From contig PALT01000033.1 of the NCBI GenBank assembly GCA_002706605.1, positions 124,001 to 188,000 on the forward strand: 64,000 bases of DNA, read 5' to 3'. The notes under the pieces are model-generated. The model saw only the letters and a list, made by a program, of their open reading frames with translations. It was not told the DNA's origin and did not search any database. Source of the stretch: Rhodovulum sp. Its GTDB lineage: Bacteria > Pseudomonadota > Alphaproteobacteria > Rhodobacterales > Rhodobacteraceae. Below are positions 18,078 to 26,560 of the stretch, piece by piece (position 1 is the stretch's first letter; every line of letters starts with the position of its first letter). A program made the translations under genes and the position numbers.

Positions 18078-19061
18078 ATGAAGAATGTGTTGGTAACGGG
18101 TGGGGCCGGATATATCGGGTCCCACGCCTGTAAGGTGTTGCGCGATCAGGGCTATGTGCCCGTCACCTATGACAACTTGTCCACCGGCTGGGAAGATGCG
18201 GTCAAGTTCGGCCCGTTCGAACGCGGCGACCTGCACGACCGTGCCCGTTTGGATGAGGTGTTCGCCAAATACCAACCCGTCGCCGTGATGCATTTCGCCG
18301 CCTTTAGTCAGGTCGGAGAGGCGATGCGCGAACCCGGTAAATACTGGCACAACAACGTCGGCGGCTCCTTGGTTTTGATCGAGGCCGCCGTCGCCGCCGG
18401 ATGTCTGAACTTTGTCTTCTCTTCGACCTGCGCCACCTATGGCGATCAGGACGGAGTCGTTCTGGACGAAAACAGCGCCCAGATGCCTCTGAACGCCTAC
18501 GGGGCGTCCAAACGCGCGATTGAGGACATCCTGACCGACTTTGGCGCAAGTGACGGTCTGAACTCGGTTATCTTTCGCTATTTCAACGTGGCGGGGTGTG
18601 ATCCCGATGGTGAGGTGGGTGAGTTCCATCAGCCCGAGACACATCTTATCCCGCTGATGTTGGACGCGATTGAGGGCAAGCGCCCCGCGTTGACCGTCTT
18701 TGGCACCGATTATCCGACGCCCGATGGCACCTGTATCCGCGACTATGTCCATGTGATGGATTTGGTCGATGCGCATGTTCTGGGCCTGAAATGGCTGGAG
18801 GACGGCAAGGGCAGTCGCGTCTTTAACCTTGGCACTGGCAAAGGGTTCTCGGTGCGCGAGGTGATCGACCATTCCAGTTCCGTCACCAACAAGCCCGTCC
18901 CGATTGTTGAGGGCGATCGCCGCGCCGGTGATGCGGTTGCGCTGGTATCCGGCAGCACCCGCGCAAATGCAGAGTTGGGTTGGTCGCCTGAACGGTCTAC
19001 GCTGCAACGGATGATTTCCGACGCGTGGCGCTGGCACCAGAATGGGCATTACGACAAATAA
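18078..19061 (+). CDS. galE: UDP-glucose 4-epimerase
   Basis: 327 residues, extended short-chain dehydrogenase fold. NAD-binding GGAGYIGSHACK is at the N-terminus, the catalytic YXXXK is in NAYGASKRAIED, and SSTCATYGDQ and YFNVAGCDPDGE are typical of GalE. It interconverts UDP-glucose and UDP-galactose. The gene runs directly into the next glycosyltransferase gene with a 20-base overlap, implying co-translation of precursor supply and glycosyl transfer. Confidence 0.96.
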   Translation: MKNVLVTGGAGYIGSHACKVLRDQGYVPVTYDNLSTGWEDAVKFGPFERGDLHDRARLDEVFAKYQPVAVMHFAAFSQVGEAMREPGKYWHNNVGGSLVLIEAAVAAGCLNFVFSSTCATYGDQDGVVLDENSAQMPLNAYGASKRAIEDILTDFGASDGLNSVIFRYFNVAGCDPDGEVGEFHQPETHLIPLMLDAIEGKRPALTVFGTDYPTPDGTCIRDYVHVMDLVDAHVLGLKWLEDGKGSRVFNLGTGKGFSVREVIDHSSSVTNKPVPIVEGDRRAGDAVALVSGSTRANAELGWSPERSTLQRMISDAWRWHQNGHYDK

Positions 19062-20127
19062 TCCGAATGGGGATCTGTTGCTGAACGACGATCACGGGCC
19101 GCAACGCCCGTGGTTGGTCGAGATGTGGCAGGCCTATCGCATGCGTTGGACCCGTCGGCGTCTGCTGGCGCGGGCGTGGCGCAAGCGGCGGCAACTGACG
19201 TCGGTGGTGGATCGCACGGACACGATTGCGCCGGACGACATTCTGGTCTTTGCCACCCTGCGCAATGAGGCGGTGCGCCTGCCGCATTTCCTATCGCATT
19301 ACCGGGCGCTGGGCGTTCGGCATTTCCTGATCGTCGATAACCACAGCACAGACGACACCGCCGCGTTCCTGCGGGATCAACCCGATGTCTCGCTGTGGAC
19401 CACCGCCGACAGTTACAAGAAATCGCGCTTCGGGATGGATTGGCTGACGTGGTTGATGATCCGGCACGGGCACGGGCATTGGTGTCTGACCGTCGACGCG
19501 GATGAGCTGTTGATCTATCCGCAGTCCGAGACGCGGCCATTGCCGGAACTGACACGTCACCTTGAACACATCGGCAAGGACGCCTTCGGGGCGGTCATGT
19601 TGGACCTTTATCCCAAGGGGCGGCTGTCGGCGCAGACCTATCAGGCGGGGGATGATCCGCTCAGCACGCTGAACTGGTACGATGTCGGGAATTACTCCAC
19701 CAAATACCAACCGAACCTGCGCAACCTATTGGTGCGGGGCGGGGTGCGGGCGCGGGTGTTTTTTGGCGCATTGCCCGATCGCGTACCGACCCTATCCAAA
19801 ACGCCCTTGGTCAAATGGAACCGGCGCTATGCATATGTCAGTTCGACCCACTCGGTTTTGCCGACACGTTTGAACGCCGTTCGCGGTGCAGGTGGCGGGG
19901 GGATGGTGTCGGGGGTTCTACTGCATACCAAGTTCCTGCCGACGGTCATCGAAAAGTCGCGTGAGGAAAAGCACCGACAAGAGCATTTCGCCAACAGCAC
20001 CCTGTTTGACGCCTACTACGACGGTCTGATCGCGGACCCAGATTTCTGGACCGAGATGTCCAGTTCCTATGAAGGGTGGGAAAAGTTGGCGCAGCAGGGG
20101 CTATTGTTTCCAGGTTCGTGGGTATAG
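19042..20127 (+). CDS. Glycosyltransferase, GT2-like family (first of two paralogs)
   Basis: 361 residues. After a basic N-terminal segment (RRRLLARAWRKRRQL) comes a GT-A fold: LVFATLRNEAVRLPHFLSHY, HFLIVDNHSTDD and the DXD-like metal site VDADELLIYP (DAD at 152-154). The family resembles the Glyco_tranf_2_4 group. Donor and acceptor are unknown; UDP-galactose or UDP-glucose would be supplied by galE and galU just upstream. The ATG at 19042 overlaps galE by 20 bases with no clear ribosome-binding site, so it depends on translational coupling; ATG 19066 is an alternative. No signal peptide: acts at the cytoplasmic face. Confidence 0.87.
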   Translation: MGITTNNPNGDLLLNDDHGPQRPWLVEMWQAYRMRWTRRRLLARAWRKRRQLTSVVDRTDTIAPDDILVFATLRNEAVRLPHFLSHYRALGVRHFLIVDNHSTDDTAAFLRDQPDVSLWTTADSYKKSRFGMDWLTWLMIRHGHGHWCLTVDADELLIYPQSETRPLPELTRHLEHIGKDAFGAVMLDLYPKGRLSAQTYQAGDDPLSTLNWYDVGNYSTKYQPNLRNLLVRGGVRARVFFGALPDRVPTLSKTPLVKWNRRYAYVSSTHSVLPTRLNAVRGAGGGGMVSGVLLHTKFLPTVIEKSREEKHRQEHFANSTLFDAYYDGLIADPDFWTEMSSSYEGWEKLAQQGLLFPGSWV

Positions 20128-20304
20128 TGCAGAAATTCTAATATTGTTTCTGAATTTACTTGCATCGCTGCTGGGCCTAGTATTGACCCAATAAAACAGT
20201 AGGTTGTGCGAAAATCTAAGAAATGTAGGGGTTTGGGTCGTTTCAGAGTGTTGGGTTAACCTTTTCGTCCAACTTCTGAGGTAGGCCGAGTTCGAGGAGA
20301 TACG
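20128..20304 (+). other. AT-rich gap between the two paralogous glycosyltransferase genes
   Basis: 177 bases, clearly poorer in G and C than its flanks, with no open frame. It may hold a promoter for the second glycosyltransferase and the genes after it. Hexamers are ambiguous. GAGGAGA at 20294-20300 is the ribosome-binding site of the next gene. Confidence 0.5.
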
Positions 20305-21327
20305 TTGGGCAAGCTTTCGGCATATCTAACGTCCTACCGCCTGCGGTTGGAGCGGAAAAAATGGCAGATGCGCGCGTTTCGCAAGCGTCGTCAGCTAAAG
20401 CCGTGCGCGAACCGGACTGCTACGATCAAGCCCGCCGATATCCTGTTGTTTTCGACCCTGCGCAACGAACGGGTGCGCCTGCCCTATTTCCTGAAATACT
20501 ATCGGGAAAAGGGTGTCGGGCATTTCCTGATCGTCGATAACGGGTCTGATGACGGTAGTCTTGAGTACCTGATGGAACAGCCCGATGTGTCCGTCTGGCA
20601 GACCAAGCACAGCTATCGCAAGTCGCACTTCGGTGTGGATTGGCTGAACTGGCTGCAACGCAAATACGGGCACGATCACTGGACCCTTGTCGTCGATGCG
20701 GATGAATTTCTGGTCTATCCCTATTGCGATACGCGCTCGATCCCCGCGCTGACCGATTGGCTGGACTCCTCGGGGGTGACGTCGTTCGGGACGATGGTTC
20801 TGGACATGTACCCGCGCGGACCTATTGACGCCCAACCCTATACCGAGGGTGACGATCCGTTCGAGATCGCAAGCTGGTTCGACAGCGGCAATTTCACCAT
20901 CGAAAAGAACAACAAGTATAAAAACCTGTGGATTCAGGGCGGACCGCGGGCGCGCGTGTTCTTTGCCGATCAGCCGAAAAAGGCGCCTGCGTTGAACAAG
21001 ACGCCCTTGGTGCGCTGGAACCGGAACTATGTCTACATCAGTTCGACCCATATGCTTTTGCCGCGGGGGTTGAACCTTGTTTATGACGAATGGGGTGGGG
21101 AAAAGGCGTCGGGCTGTCTGCTGCACGCCAAGTTCCTGAACACCTTTGTCTCCAAGGCCGAAGAGGAACTGGACCGCAAGGAACACTATGCCAATAGCCG
21201 CGAGTACATGATGTATCTCGACGTGCTAAAAAGTCAGCCCGAGCTGTGGAACAAGTGGTCCGAGAAATACATCAACTGGCGCCAGCTTGAGATCCTTGGC
21301 CTGATGTCCAAAGGAAACTGGGCATGA
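20305..21327 (+). CDS. Glycosyltransferase, GT2-like family (second paralog)
   Basis: 340 residues starting at TTG, chosen because GAGGAGA lies four bases upstream and the N-terminal basic segment (RLERKKWQMRAFRKRRQL) aligns with the first paralog. Shared motifs include LLFSTLRNERVRLPYFLKYY, HFLIVDNGSDDG and VDADEFLVYP (DADE 131-134). Further shared blocks are ARVFFADQPKKAPALNKTPL and a C-terminal HAKFL followed by a KEHYANS helix. The two proteins are clear tandem duplicates that have diverged mainly in N-termini and mid-region. It overlaps the next gene by four bases (ATGA). Confidence 0.88.
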   Translation: MGKLSAYLTSYRLRLERKKWQMRAFRKRRQLKPCANRTATIKPADILLFSTLRNERVRLPYFLKYYREKGVGHFLIVDNGSDDGSLEYLMEQPDVSVWQTKHSYRKSHFGVDWLNWLQRKYGHDHWTLVVDADEFLVYPYCDTRSIPALTDWLDSSGVTSFGTMVLDMYPRGPIDAQPYTEGDDPFEIASWFDSGNFTIEKNNKYKNLWIQGGPRARVFFADQPKKAPALNKTPLVRWNRNYVYISSTHMLLPRGLNLVYDEWGGEKASGCLLHAKFLNTFVSKAEEELDRKEHYANSREYMMYLDVLKSQPELWNKWSEKYINWRQLEILGLMSKGNWA

Positions 21328-23021
21328 GCGTCGGGTTCATCATGTTGGTGCACACCGCGCTGGACCGTGCGGCGCAGGTCGCGCGCTATTGGGCCGAGGC
21401 GGGATGCCCCATCGTGATCCACGTGGACAAATCCGTGTCCAATCGCGTCTATCGCGAATTTGCCGCTGGCCTGTCCGATCTGGACAATGTTCAGTTCAGC
21501 CCCCGCCACAAGGTCGAATGGGGCACGTGGTCCTTGGTCGCGGCGACCCAATCGGCGGGTGAGCTGTTCCTCGACAGCTATCCCGACATCCGGCACGTCT
21601 ATCTGGCATCGGGCTCGTGTTTGCCGCTGCGCTCGGTCAATGAGTTGCGCGAATATCTGGCCGCGCGGCCGCGCACCGATTTTATCGAATCCGTCACGAC
21701 CGAGGACGTGCCGTGGACCGTCGGCGGGTTGGACAGCGAACGCTTTACCCTGCGGTTTCCGTTCTCGTGGAAGAAGCATCGCCAACTGTTCGACGCCTAT
21801 GTCCGGTTTCAACGCCGCATCGGGTTCAAACGCCGCATTCCCGCGGGGCTTGTGCCGCATCTGGGCTCGCAATGGTGGTGTCTGACGCGCCGCACGCTTG
21901 AGGCGATCCTGAAAGACCCCGAGCGTGACACCTATGACCGCTATTTCAAACGGGTCTGGATTCCGGACGAAAGCTATTTCCAATCGCTGGTCCGGCTGCA
22001 TTCCGAAACGATCGAGAGCCGCTCTCTGACCCTGTCCAAGTTCGATTTTCAGGGCAAGCCGCACATCTTTTACGACGACCACCTGCAATTGCTGCGTCGG
22101 TCTGATTGTTTTGTGGCGCGCAAAATCTGGCCGCGTGCCGATCGTCTATATGCCAGCTTTCTGTCCAAGGACCCGAACGTCACCAAGGTGGCCGAACCAA
22201 ACCCGGGCAAGATCGACCGCCTGTTTGCCAAGGCCGTGGATCGCCGCACCCGTGGCCGCGCGGGCCTCTACATGCAGAGCCGCTTTCCCAACGAAAACTG
22301 GGAGAACGGCCCGACCTGTGCGCCCTATTCCGTGTTCCAAGGGTTCAGCGAACTGTTCGTCGATTTCGAAACATGGCTGAACCGCGCGGCGGGCGTTCGG
22401 GTGCATGGCCATCTGTATCACCCCGAATCCGTGCAATTCGCGGGGGGCGAGACGGTTTATAACGGGGGGCTGTCGAATTCGGCGGCCCTGCGCGATTACA
22501 ACCCGCGCCGGTTCCTGACCAATCTGATCTGGAACACGCGGGGCGAACGGCAGTGTTTCCAATTCGGTCCGGGCGATCAACAGGACATCGGACGGTTCAT
22601 CGCCAAAGACCCCAATGCCCAGATTTCCGTAATCACCGGCGCATGGGCCGTGCCCCTTTTCCATTCGTCGAACAATTTCGCCTATATCCGGCGTGAGGCC
22701 GCCGCCCTGCAAAAGATCGAGGCCAAGCATCTGGCGATCCTGCGCGAATCCAGCACCAAGGCCCGCGTGCGTATCTGGTCCATGGCCGATTTCATCCAGA
22801 ATCCGATGGAGCCGCTTCAGATCATCATCGACGAAATCGCTCCGCGCGGACAACGTCGCCTGACCGAGGCCCCGCGCCTGTCCGATCTGAACGGGTTTGG
22901 ACAGTTCCTGCAGAACCTGAAGAACCAAGGGATGCAGCCCTATCTCATGGGCGATTTCCCGATTGAGGACCCCAGCGGGACCTCCCGCCCCGAGGGCGGC
23001 AAACCCTATTTGGTGCAGTAA
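21324..23021 (+). CDS. Core-2/I-branching-type glycosyltransferase with a long C-terminal domain
   Basis: 565 residues. Residues about 1-285 match the Branch family (Core-2/I-branching beta-1,6-N-acetylglucosaminyltransferases, GT14). Signatures are IVIHVDKSVS near the start, KVEWGTWSLV, the LASGSCLPLRS variant of the usual LSGXDXPL, GSQWWCLTR and WIPDESYFQSLV. The remaining 280 residues (RADRLYASFL, GVRVHGHLYHP, TVYNGGLSNSAALRDYNP, IRREAAALQKIEAKH) form a separate domain of unknown function, possibly an alphaproteobacterial DUF5928-type domain from memory. Coupled by ATGA to the preceding glycosyltransferase and six bases ahead of the sulfotransferase-like gene. Confidence 0.87.
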   Translation: MSVGFIMLVHTALDRAAQVARYWAEAGCPIVIHVDKSVSNRVYREFAAGLSDLDNVQFSPRHKVEWGTWSLVAATQSAGELFLDSYPDIRHVYLASGSCLPLRSVNELREYLAARPRTDFIESVTTEDVPWTVGGLDSERFTLRFPFSWKKHRQLFDAYVRFQRRIGFKRRIPAGLVPHLGSQWWCLTRRTLEAILKDPERDTYDRYFKRVWIPDESYFQSLVRLHSETIESRSLTLSKFDFQGKPHIFYDDHLQLLRRSDCFVARKIWPRADRLYASFLSKDPNVTKVAEPNPGKIDRLFAKAVDRRTRGRAGLYMQSRFPNENWENGPTCAPYSVFQGFSELFVDFETWLNRAAGVRVHGHLYHPESVQFAGGETVYNGGLSNSAALRDYNPRRFLTNLIWNTRGERQCFQFGPGDQQDIGRFIAKDPNAQISVITGAWAVPLFHSSNNFAYIRREAAALQKIEAKHLAILRESSTKARVRIWSMADFIQNPMEPLQIIIDEIAPRGQRRLTEAPRLSDLNGFGQFLQNLKNQGMQPYLMGDFPIEDPSGTSRPEGGKPYLVQ

Positions 23022-23027
23022 TCCCCG

Positions 23028-24494
23028 ATGGCGCGTGATTTCGATTACTTTGTAGTTCTGGCCGACATGCGGACGGGTTCGAATTTCCTCGAGGCGAACC
23101 TGAACGAATTTTCCGGCCTGATCTGTCATGGTGAGGCCTTCAATCCGCATTTCGTCGGGCACAAGGATCAGATGGCCCTGCTGGGCGTCAATCTGCGCCA
23201 GCGTGAGGCGGACCCGATGCGCCTGATCGCGGCGATGCAGGATCAGGACGGGGTCGTGCCCGGTTTCCGGTTTTTCCACGACCACGATCAACGGATTTTG
23301 AAACACGTTCTGACCGACCGGCGCTGTGCCAAGGTGGTGCTGCAACGTAATCCGGTCGACAGCTACGTGTCGCGCAAGATCGCGGTCGCGACGGGGCAAT
23401 GGCGCCTGACCAACGTGACCCACAAAAAGACCGCCAAGGCCGTGTTTGATGCAGGTGAATTCCGCACCCATCTGGAACAGCTTGGCGATTTCCAGACCCT
23501 GATCCAGAACACCCTGCAGCGCAGCGGACAGACCGCGTTTTACATTCGGTATGAGGACATTAGCGATCTGGATGTGATGAACGGTCTGGGCCGGTTTCTG
23601 GGCGCGAAAAAGGGTCTGGACTCGCTCAGCGGCAAGCTCAAGAAACAGAACCCCGAACCGATTTCGGAAAAGGTCGAGAATTTCGACGAGATGCAGCAGG
23701 CGCTGGCGGGGATCGACATGTTCGCCCTGTCCGAGTTGCCCAGCTTTGAGCCCCGCAAGGGCCCGTTGGTGCCGTCCTATGTGGCGGGGCATCGCACGCC
23801 GCTGTTGTTTATGCCGGTGCAGGGTGGGCCGGTTTCTGCGATCAAATCGTGGATGGCGGCCATCGACGGGGTGGGGGTTGATGACCTGACCCGCGATTTT
23901 ACCCAGAAATCCCTGCGCCAATGGAAACGTCAGAACCCGGGTCACCGGACGTTCACGGTTGTGACCCATCCGCTTGAACGGGCGCATACGGCGTTTTGCC
24001 GTCACATCCTGATGCCGGGACCCGAATGTTACCCCGAGGTGCGCGGCACCCTGCGCAAGGTGCATAAGCTGCCGATCCCAGAGGGCGCGCCGGGCGCGGA
24101 GTATGACGCCAGCGCCCACCGCGCCGCATTCTTAGGGTTTCTTGAGTTCGTAAAGGCCAACCTATCGGGCCAGACAAGCGTGCGGATCGATCCCGCATGG
24201 GCGTCCCAGATGAACGTCCTACAGGGGTTCGCGCAATTCGGCGTGCCCGATCTGGTGATCCGCGCGGAACGGTTGATCGACGATCTGGCCATGGTGACGT
24301 CCCAGATCGGCAAGACCAAACTTGTCCCCGTGGACATCGGTGATGAGGGACCTGTGCCCCTATCCGCGATCTATGACGGTGAGGTTGAGCGCGCCGCGCG
24401 GGACGCGTATCAGCGCGATTATATGATGTTCGGCTATCAGAGCTGGGTCGATCCGGCCCACGCCAACGCGTCAGGCCGCCTGACTGGCCGTTGA
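23028..24494 (+). CDS. Protein with two sulfotransferase-like halves
   Basis: 488 residues. The first half resembles Stf0/nodulation-type sulfotransferases: the 5'-phosphosulfate loop region is VLADMRTGSNFLE (11-22) and the 3'-phosphate motif is VVLQRNPVDSYVSRKIA with RNPVDS at 107-112, followed by FYIRYEDI. The second half (from about 255) has RTPLLFMPVQGGPVSAIKSWMAAIDG and TVVTHPLERAHTAFCRHIL (HPLER 314-318), like the P-loop substitute and RXPXERXXSAY motif of carbohydrate (Sulfotransfer_2) enzymes, but the canonical lysine/arginine pattern is partly lost. It probably transfers sulfate from PAPS to a sugar. cysQ nearby would remove pAp. The 3' end overlaps convergent ptsN by 24 bases. Confidence 0.82.
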   Translation: MARDFDYFVVLADMRTGSNFLEANLNEFSGLICHGEAFNPHFVGHKDQMALLGVNLRQREADPMRLIAAMQDQDGVVPGFRFFHDHDQRILKHVLTDRRCAKVVLQRNPVDSYVSRKIAVATGQWRLTNVTHKKTAKAVFDAGEFRTHLEQLGDFQTLIQNTLQRSGQTAFYIRYEDISDLDVMNGLGRFLGAKKGLDSLSGKLKKQNPEPISEKVENFDEMQQALAGIDMFALSELPSFEPRKGPLVPSYVAGHRTPLLFMPVQGGPVSAIKSWMAAIDGVGVDDLTRDFTQKSLRQWKRQNPGHRTFTVVTHPLERAHTAFCRHILMPGPECYPEVRGTLRKVHKLPIPEGAPGAEYDASAHRAAFLGFLEFVKANLSGQTSVRIDPAWASQMNVLQGFAQFGVPDLVIRAERLIDDLAMVTSQIGKTKLVPVDIGDEGPVPLSAIYDGEVERAARDAYQRDYMMFGYQSWVDPAHANASGRLTGR

Positions 24495-24935
24495 ATCGGT
24501 CAGCATCGCGTGCAGCGCGGCAGGGTCCGAATTCACCCGCAGCTTGGCGCAAAATCCCTCATCCCGCAGGGTCCGCGACACGAGGGCCAGCGCCTTTAGA
24601 TGATCCACACCCGATTCACGCGGTGCGAACAGGGCAAAGACCAGATCGACCGGCTGCCGGTCGACGGAATCGAAATCCAGAGGTTTTTCCAGACGCAGGA
24701 AGGCACCGACAACGTGGTCGATACCATCCAGACGTGCGTGGGGTAGGGCAACACCGTGCCCTACGCCCGTTGGTCCAAGGCTCTCACGGTCCTGCAGCGC
24801 GTCAACCGCGTCCGAGGCCCGCAAACCGTAAACCGATGCAGCGATATCGCCGAGGTCCTGAAACAGACGTTTCTTGCTGGACAGGGTGCTGAACACCCGC
24901 ACAGCCTCGGGTTTCAAGATATTAGATAATTCCAT
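24471..24935 (-). CDS. ptsN: Nitrogen-regulatory PTS EIIA component
   Basis: 154 residues. The phosphorylatable histidine is H66 in GVGHGVALPHARLDG, and LVFALFAPRE and HLKALALVSRTLRD complete the EIIA-Ntr fold. It receives phosphate through PtsP and NPr and regulates potassium transport, nitrogen and envelope stress rather than carrying sugar. It lies 46 bases after hpf, the conserved arrangement. The stop overlaps the convergent sulfotransferase-like gene by 24 bases. Confidence 0.94.
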   Translation of the reverse strand: MELSNILKPEAVRVFSTLSSKKRLFQDLGDIAASVYGLRASDAVDALQDRESLGPTGVGHGVALPHARLDGIDHVVGAFLRLEKPLDFDSVDRQPVDLVFALFAPRESGVDHLKALALVSRTLRDEGFCAKLRVNSDPAALHAMLTDSTASQAA

Positions 24936-24981
24936 GAATCCTACGTTGTCAGGTACCTAGCGGCCGCCACAATCGTCCATC

Positions 24982-25539
24982 TTACGGGTCGATCCAGCCT
25001 ACATTGCCGTCTTCACGACGGTGCACGACATTCACGCCACCCGATTTTTCATTGCGAAACACCAAAAGCGGTGCCCCCGCCAGTTCCATCTGCATCACAG
25101 CTTCACCAACAGAGAGGGACGGAATTTGCGTCTCCATCTCGGCGATGATCATCGGTTGCAGCGAATCCGGCTCCGAATCGTCATCAGAGTTGGCGAGGAT
25201 ATACGAGGAACCCCCGATCAATTCAACCGGCTGGGCGCGGTCCTTGTGGTGGTCCTTGAGGCGGCGCTTGTAACGGCGCAGTTGTTTTTCCATTTTCGCG
25301 GCGCAATCCTCAAAGGCCGCGTAGATTTCGGTGGCATGCGCTTTGGCCTGAGCAGTCAGGCCGGTCGACAGGTGGATCGTGGCCTCACACACATATTCAT
25401 GGGCGTCACGCGAGAACACAACGGTCGCATCTGTTGGTCGCTCTGCGTATTTGTCCACGATTTCACCAAGGCCTTGTTTGACGTGGGTCTGCAGGGCATC
25501 GCCAATATCAATATGTTTGCCGGTGATTGAGTAACGCAT
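24982..25539 (-). CDS. hpf: Ribosome hibernation promoting factor, long form
   Basis: 185 residues starting MRYSITGKHIDIG at 25539, chosen because AGGAGG sits eight bases upstream. An extended in-frame start ten codons earlier would place the ribosome-binding site inside the gene. The N-terminal half is the S30AE fold that binds the 30S subunit. The C-terminal half (from about residue 125: MIIAEMETQIPSLSVGEAVM and LVFRNEKSGGVNVVHRREDG) is the dimerisation domain that makes 100S ribosomes without RMF. Located between lptB and ptsN. A hairpin lies in its leader. Confidence 0.95.
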   Translation of the reverse strand: MRYSITGKHIDIGDALQTHVKQGLGEIVDKYAERPTDATVVFSRDAHEYVCEATIHLSTGLTAQAKAHATEIYAAFEDCAAKMEKQLRRYKRRLKDHHKDRAQPVELIGGSSYILANSDDDSEPDSLQPMIIAEMETQIPSLSVGEAVMQMELAGAPLLVFRNEKSGGVNVVHRREDGNVGWIDP

Positions 25540-25798
25540 CACGGTGCCTCCTTTTTTGGTTGTCCGCACAACAGGACAGACCGGTCGCGGGACCGGCAGT
25601 ATCCTGAAATTTTGTTAATTGATGGTGCGCGTCGCCGCCCCGTGGCAGAGGGGGCGATGGGTGCCTGGCCGTTCAGGGCCGTGGCGAAAGAGATGAGTCT
25701 GTGGTCATCCATCCCTTACATTGGCGCCCGATATGGACCGCTTGTCAATGTCTCAGAGGTCGAAGAAACCAAACTTGCGTTTGGGCGCCGATGACGGG
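25540..25798 (-). other. Intergenic region between lptB and hpf, with a leader hairpin
   Basis: 259 bases without a gene. rpoN, which occupies this place in many other proteobacteria, is absent. A perfect hairpin CCGGTC-GCGG-GACCGG lies at 25581-25596, in the probable hpf 5' leader. TTGACA on the minus strand near 25750 could be a -35, but no good -10 follows at normal spacing. Confidence 0.5.
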
Positions 25799-26560
25799 TT
25801 AAGAGATTTTGAAGTTCTGGCCGAGATACACGCGGCGCACGTTTTCGTCGCGCACGACCTCGTCTGTGGTGCCGCTCATCAAAACCACACCGTCGTTCAG
25901 GATATAGGCGCGATCCACGATTTCCAGCGTCTCACGCACGTTGTGGTCAGTGATCAGAACGCCGATGCCGCGGTTTTTCAGATCGGCCACAAGATGGCGG
26001 ATTTCGCCGACCGCAATCGGGTCGACGCCCGCAAACGGTTCGTCCAACAACAGGTATTTCGGGTTCGCCGCCAGACAACGCGCGATTTCCACGCGCCGCC
26101 GTTCCCCGCCCGACAGGGCAAGCGCCGAGGCGCGGCGCAGGTGGCTGATCGAGAACTCGGACAGCAATTCCTCAAGCCGCTCGCGCCGTTTGTGGCGGTC
26201 GGGTTCGGCGATTTCGAGAATGGCGAGGATATTGTCCTCGACACTCATCCCGCGAAAGATACTGACCTCTTGGGGCAGGTATCCAATGCCCAGCTTGGCG
26301 CGGCGATACATCGGCAGACTGGTGACGTCGCGACCGTCGATACTGATCGTGCCGCCTTCGGGTTTGATCAGACCGGCGATGTTGTAAAAGCACGTGGTCT
26401 TGCCCGACCCGTTCGGACCCAAAAGGGCGACAACCTCACCCCGACCCAGATCAAGGCTGACGTCACGGATGACCGGACGTTTGCGATAGCTCTTCATCAG
26501 GTGCGAAATGCGCAGACCGGCGGCACCGTCGGTCACGGTCAGGGATGGGCCGTCACTCAT
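25799..26560 (-). CDS. lptB: LPS export ABC transporter ATP-binding protein LptB
   Basis: 253 residues. Walker A GPNGSGKTT (48-56), signature LSGGERRRVEIAR and Walker B LLLDEPFAGVDP are intact, as is the H-loop ITDHNVRETL. LptB powers extraction of LPS from the inner membrane with LptFG and hands it to LptC and LptA. It overlaps lptA by four bases (ATGA), last in lptC-lptA-lptB. Confidence 0.97.
   Translation of the reverse strand: MSDGPSLTVTDGAAGLRISHLMKSYRKRPVIRDVSLDLGRGEVVALLGPNGSGKTTCFYNIAGLIKPEGGTISIDGRDVTSLPMYRRAKLGIGYLPQEVSIFRGMSVEDNILAILEIAEPDRHKRRERLEELLSEFSISHLRRASALALSGGERRRVEIARCLAANPKYLLLDEPFAGVDPIAVGEIRHLVADLKNRGIGVLITDHNVRETLEIVDRAYILNDGVVLMSGTTDEVVRDENVRRVYLGQNFKIS

Noticed and set aside
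24172-24552. Additional small gene opposite the end of the sulfotransferase-like protein
   Set aside because: The minus-strand frames there are shadows except for ptsN, whose H66 motif and length fix it.
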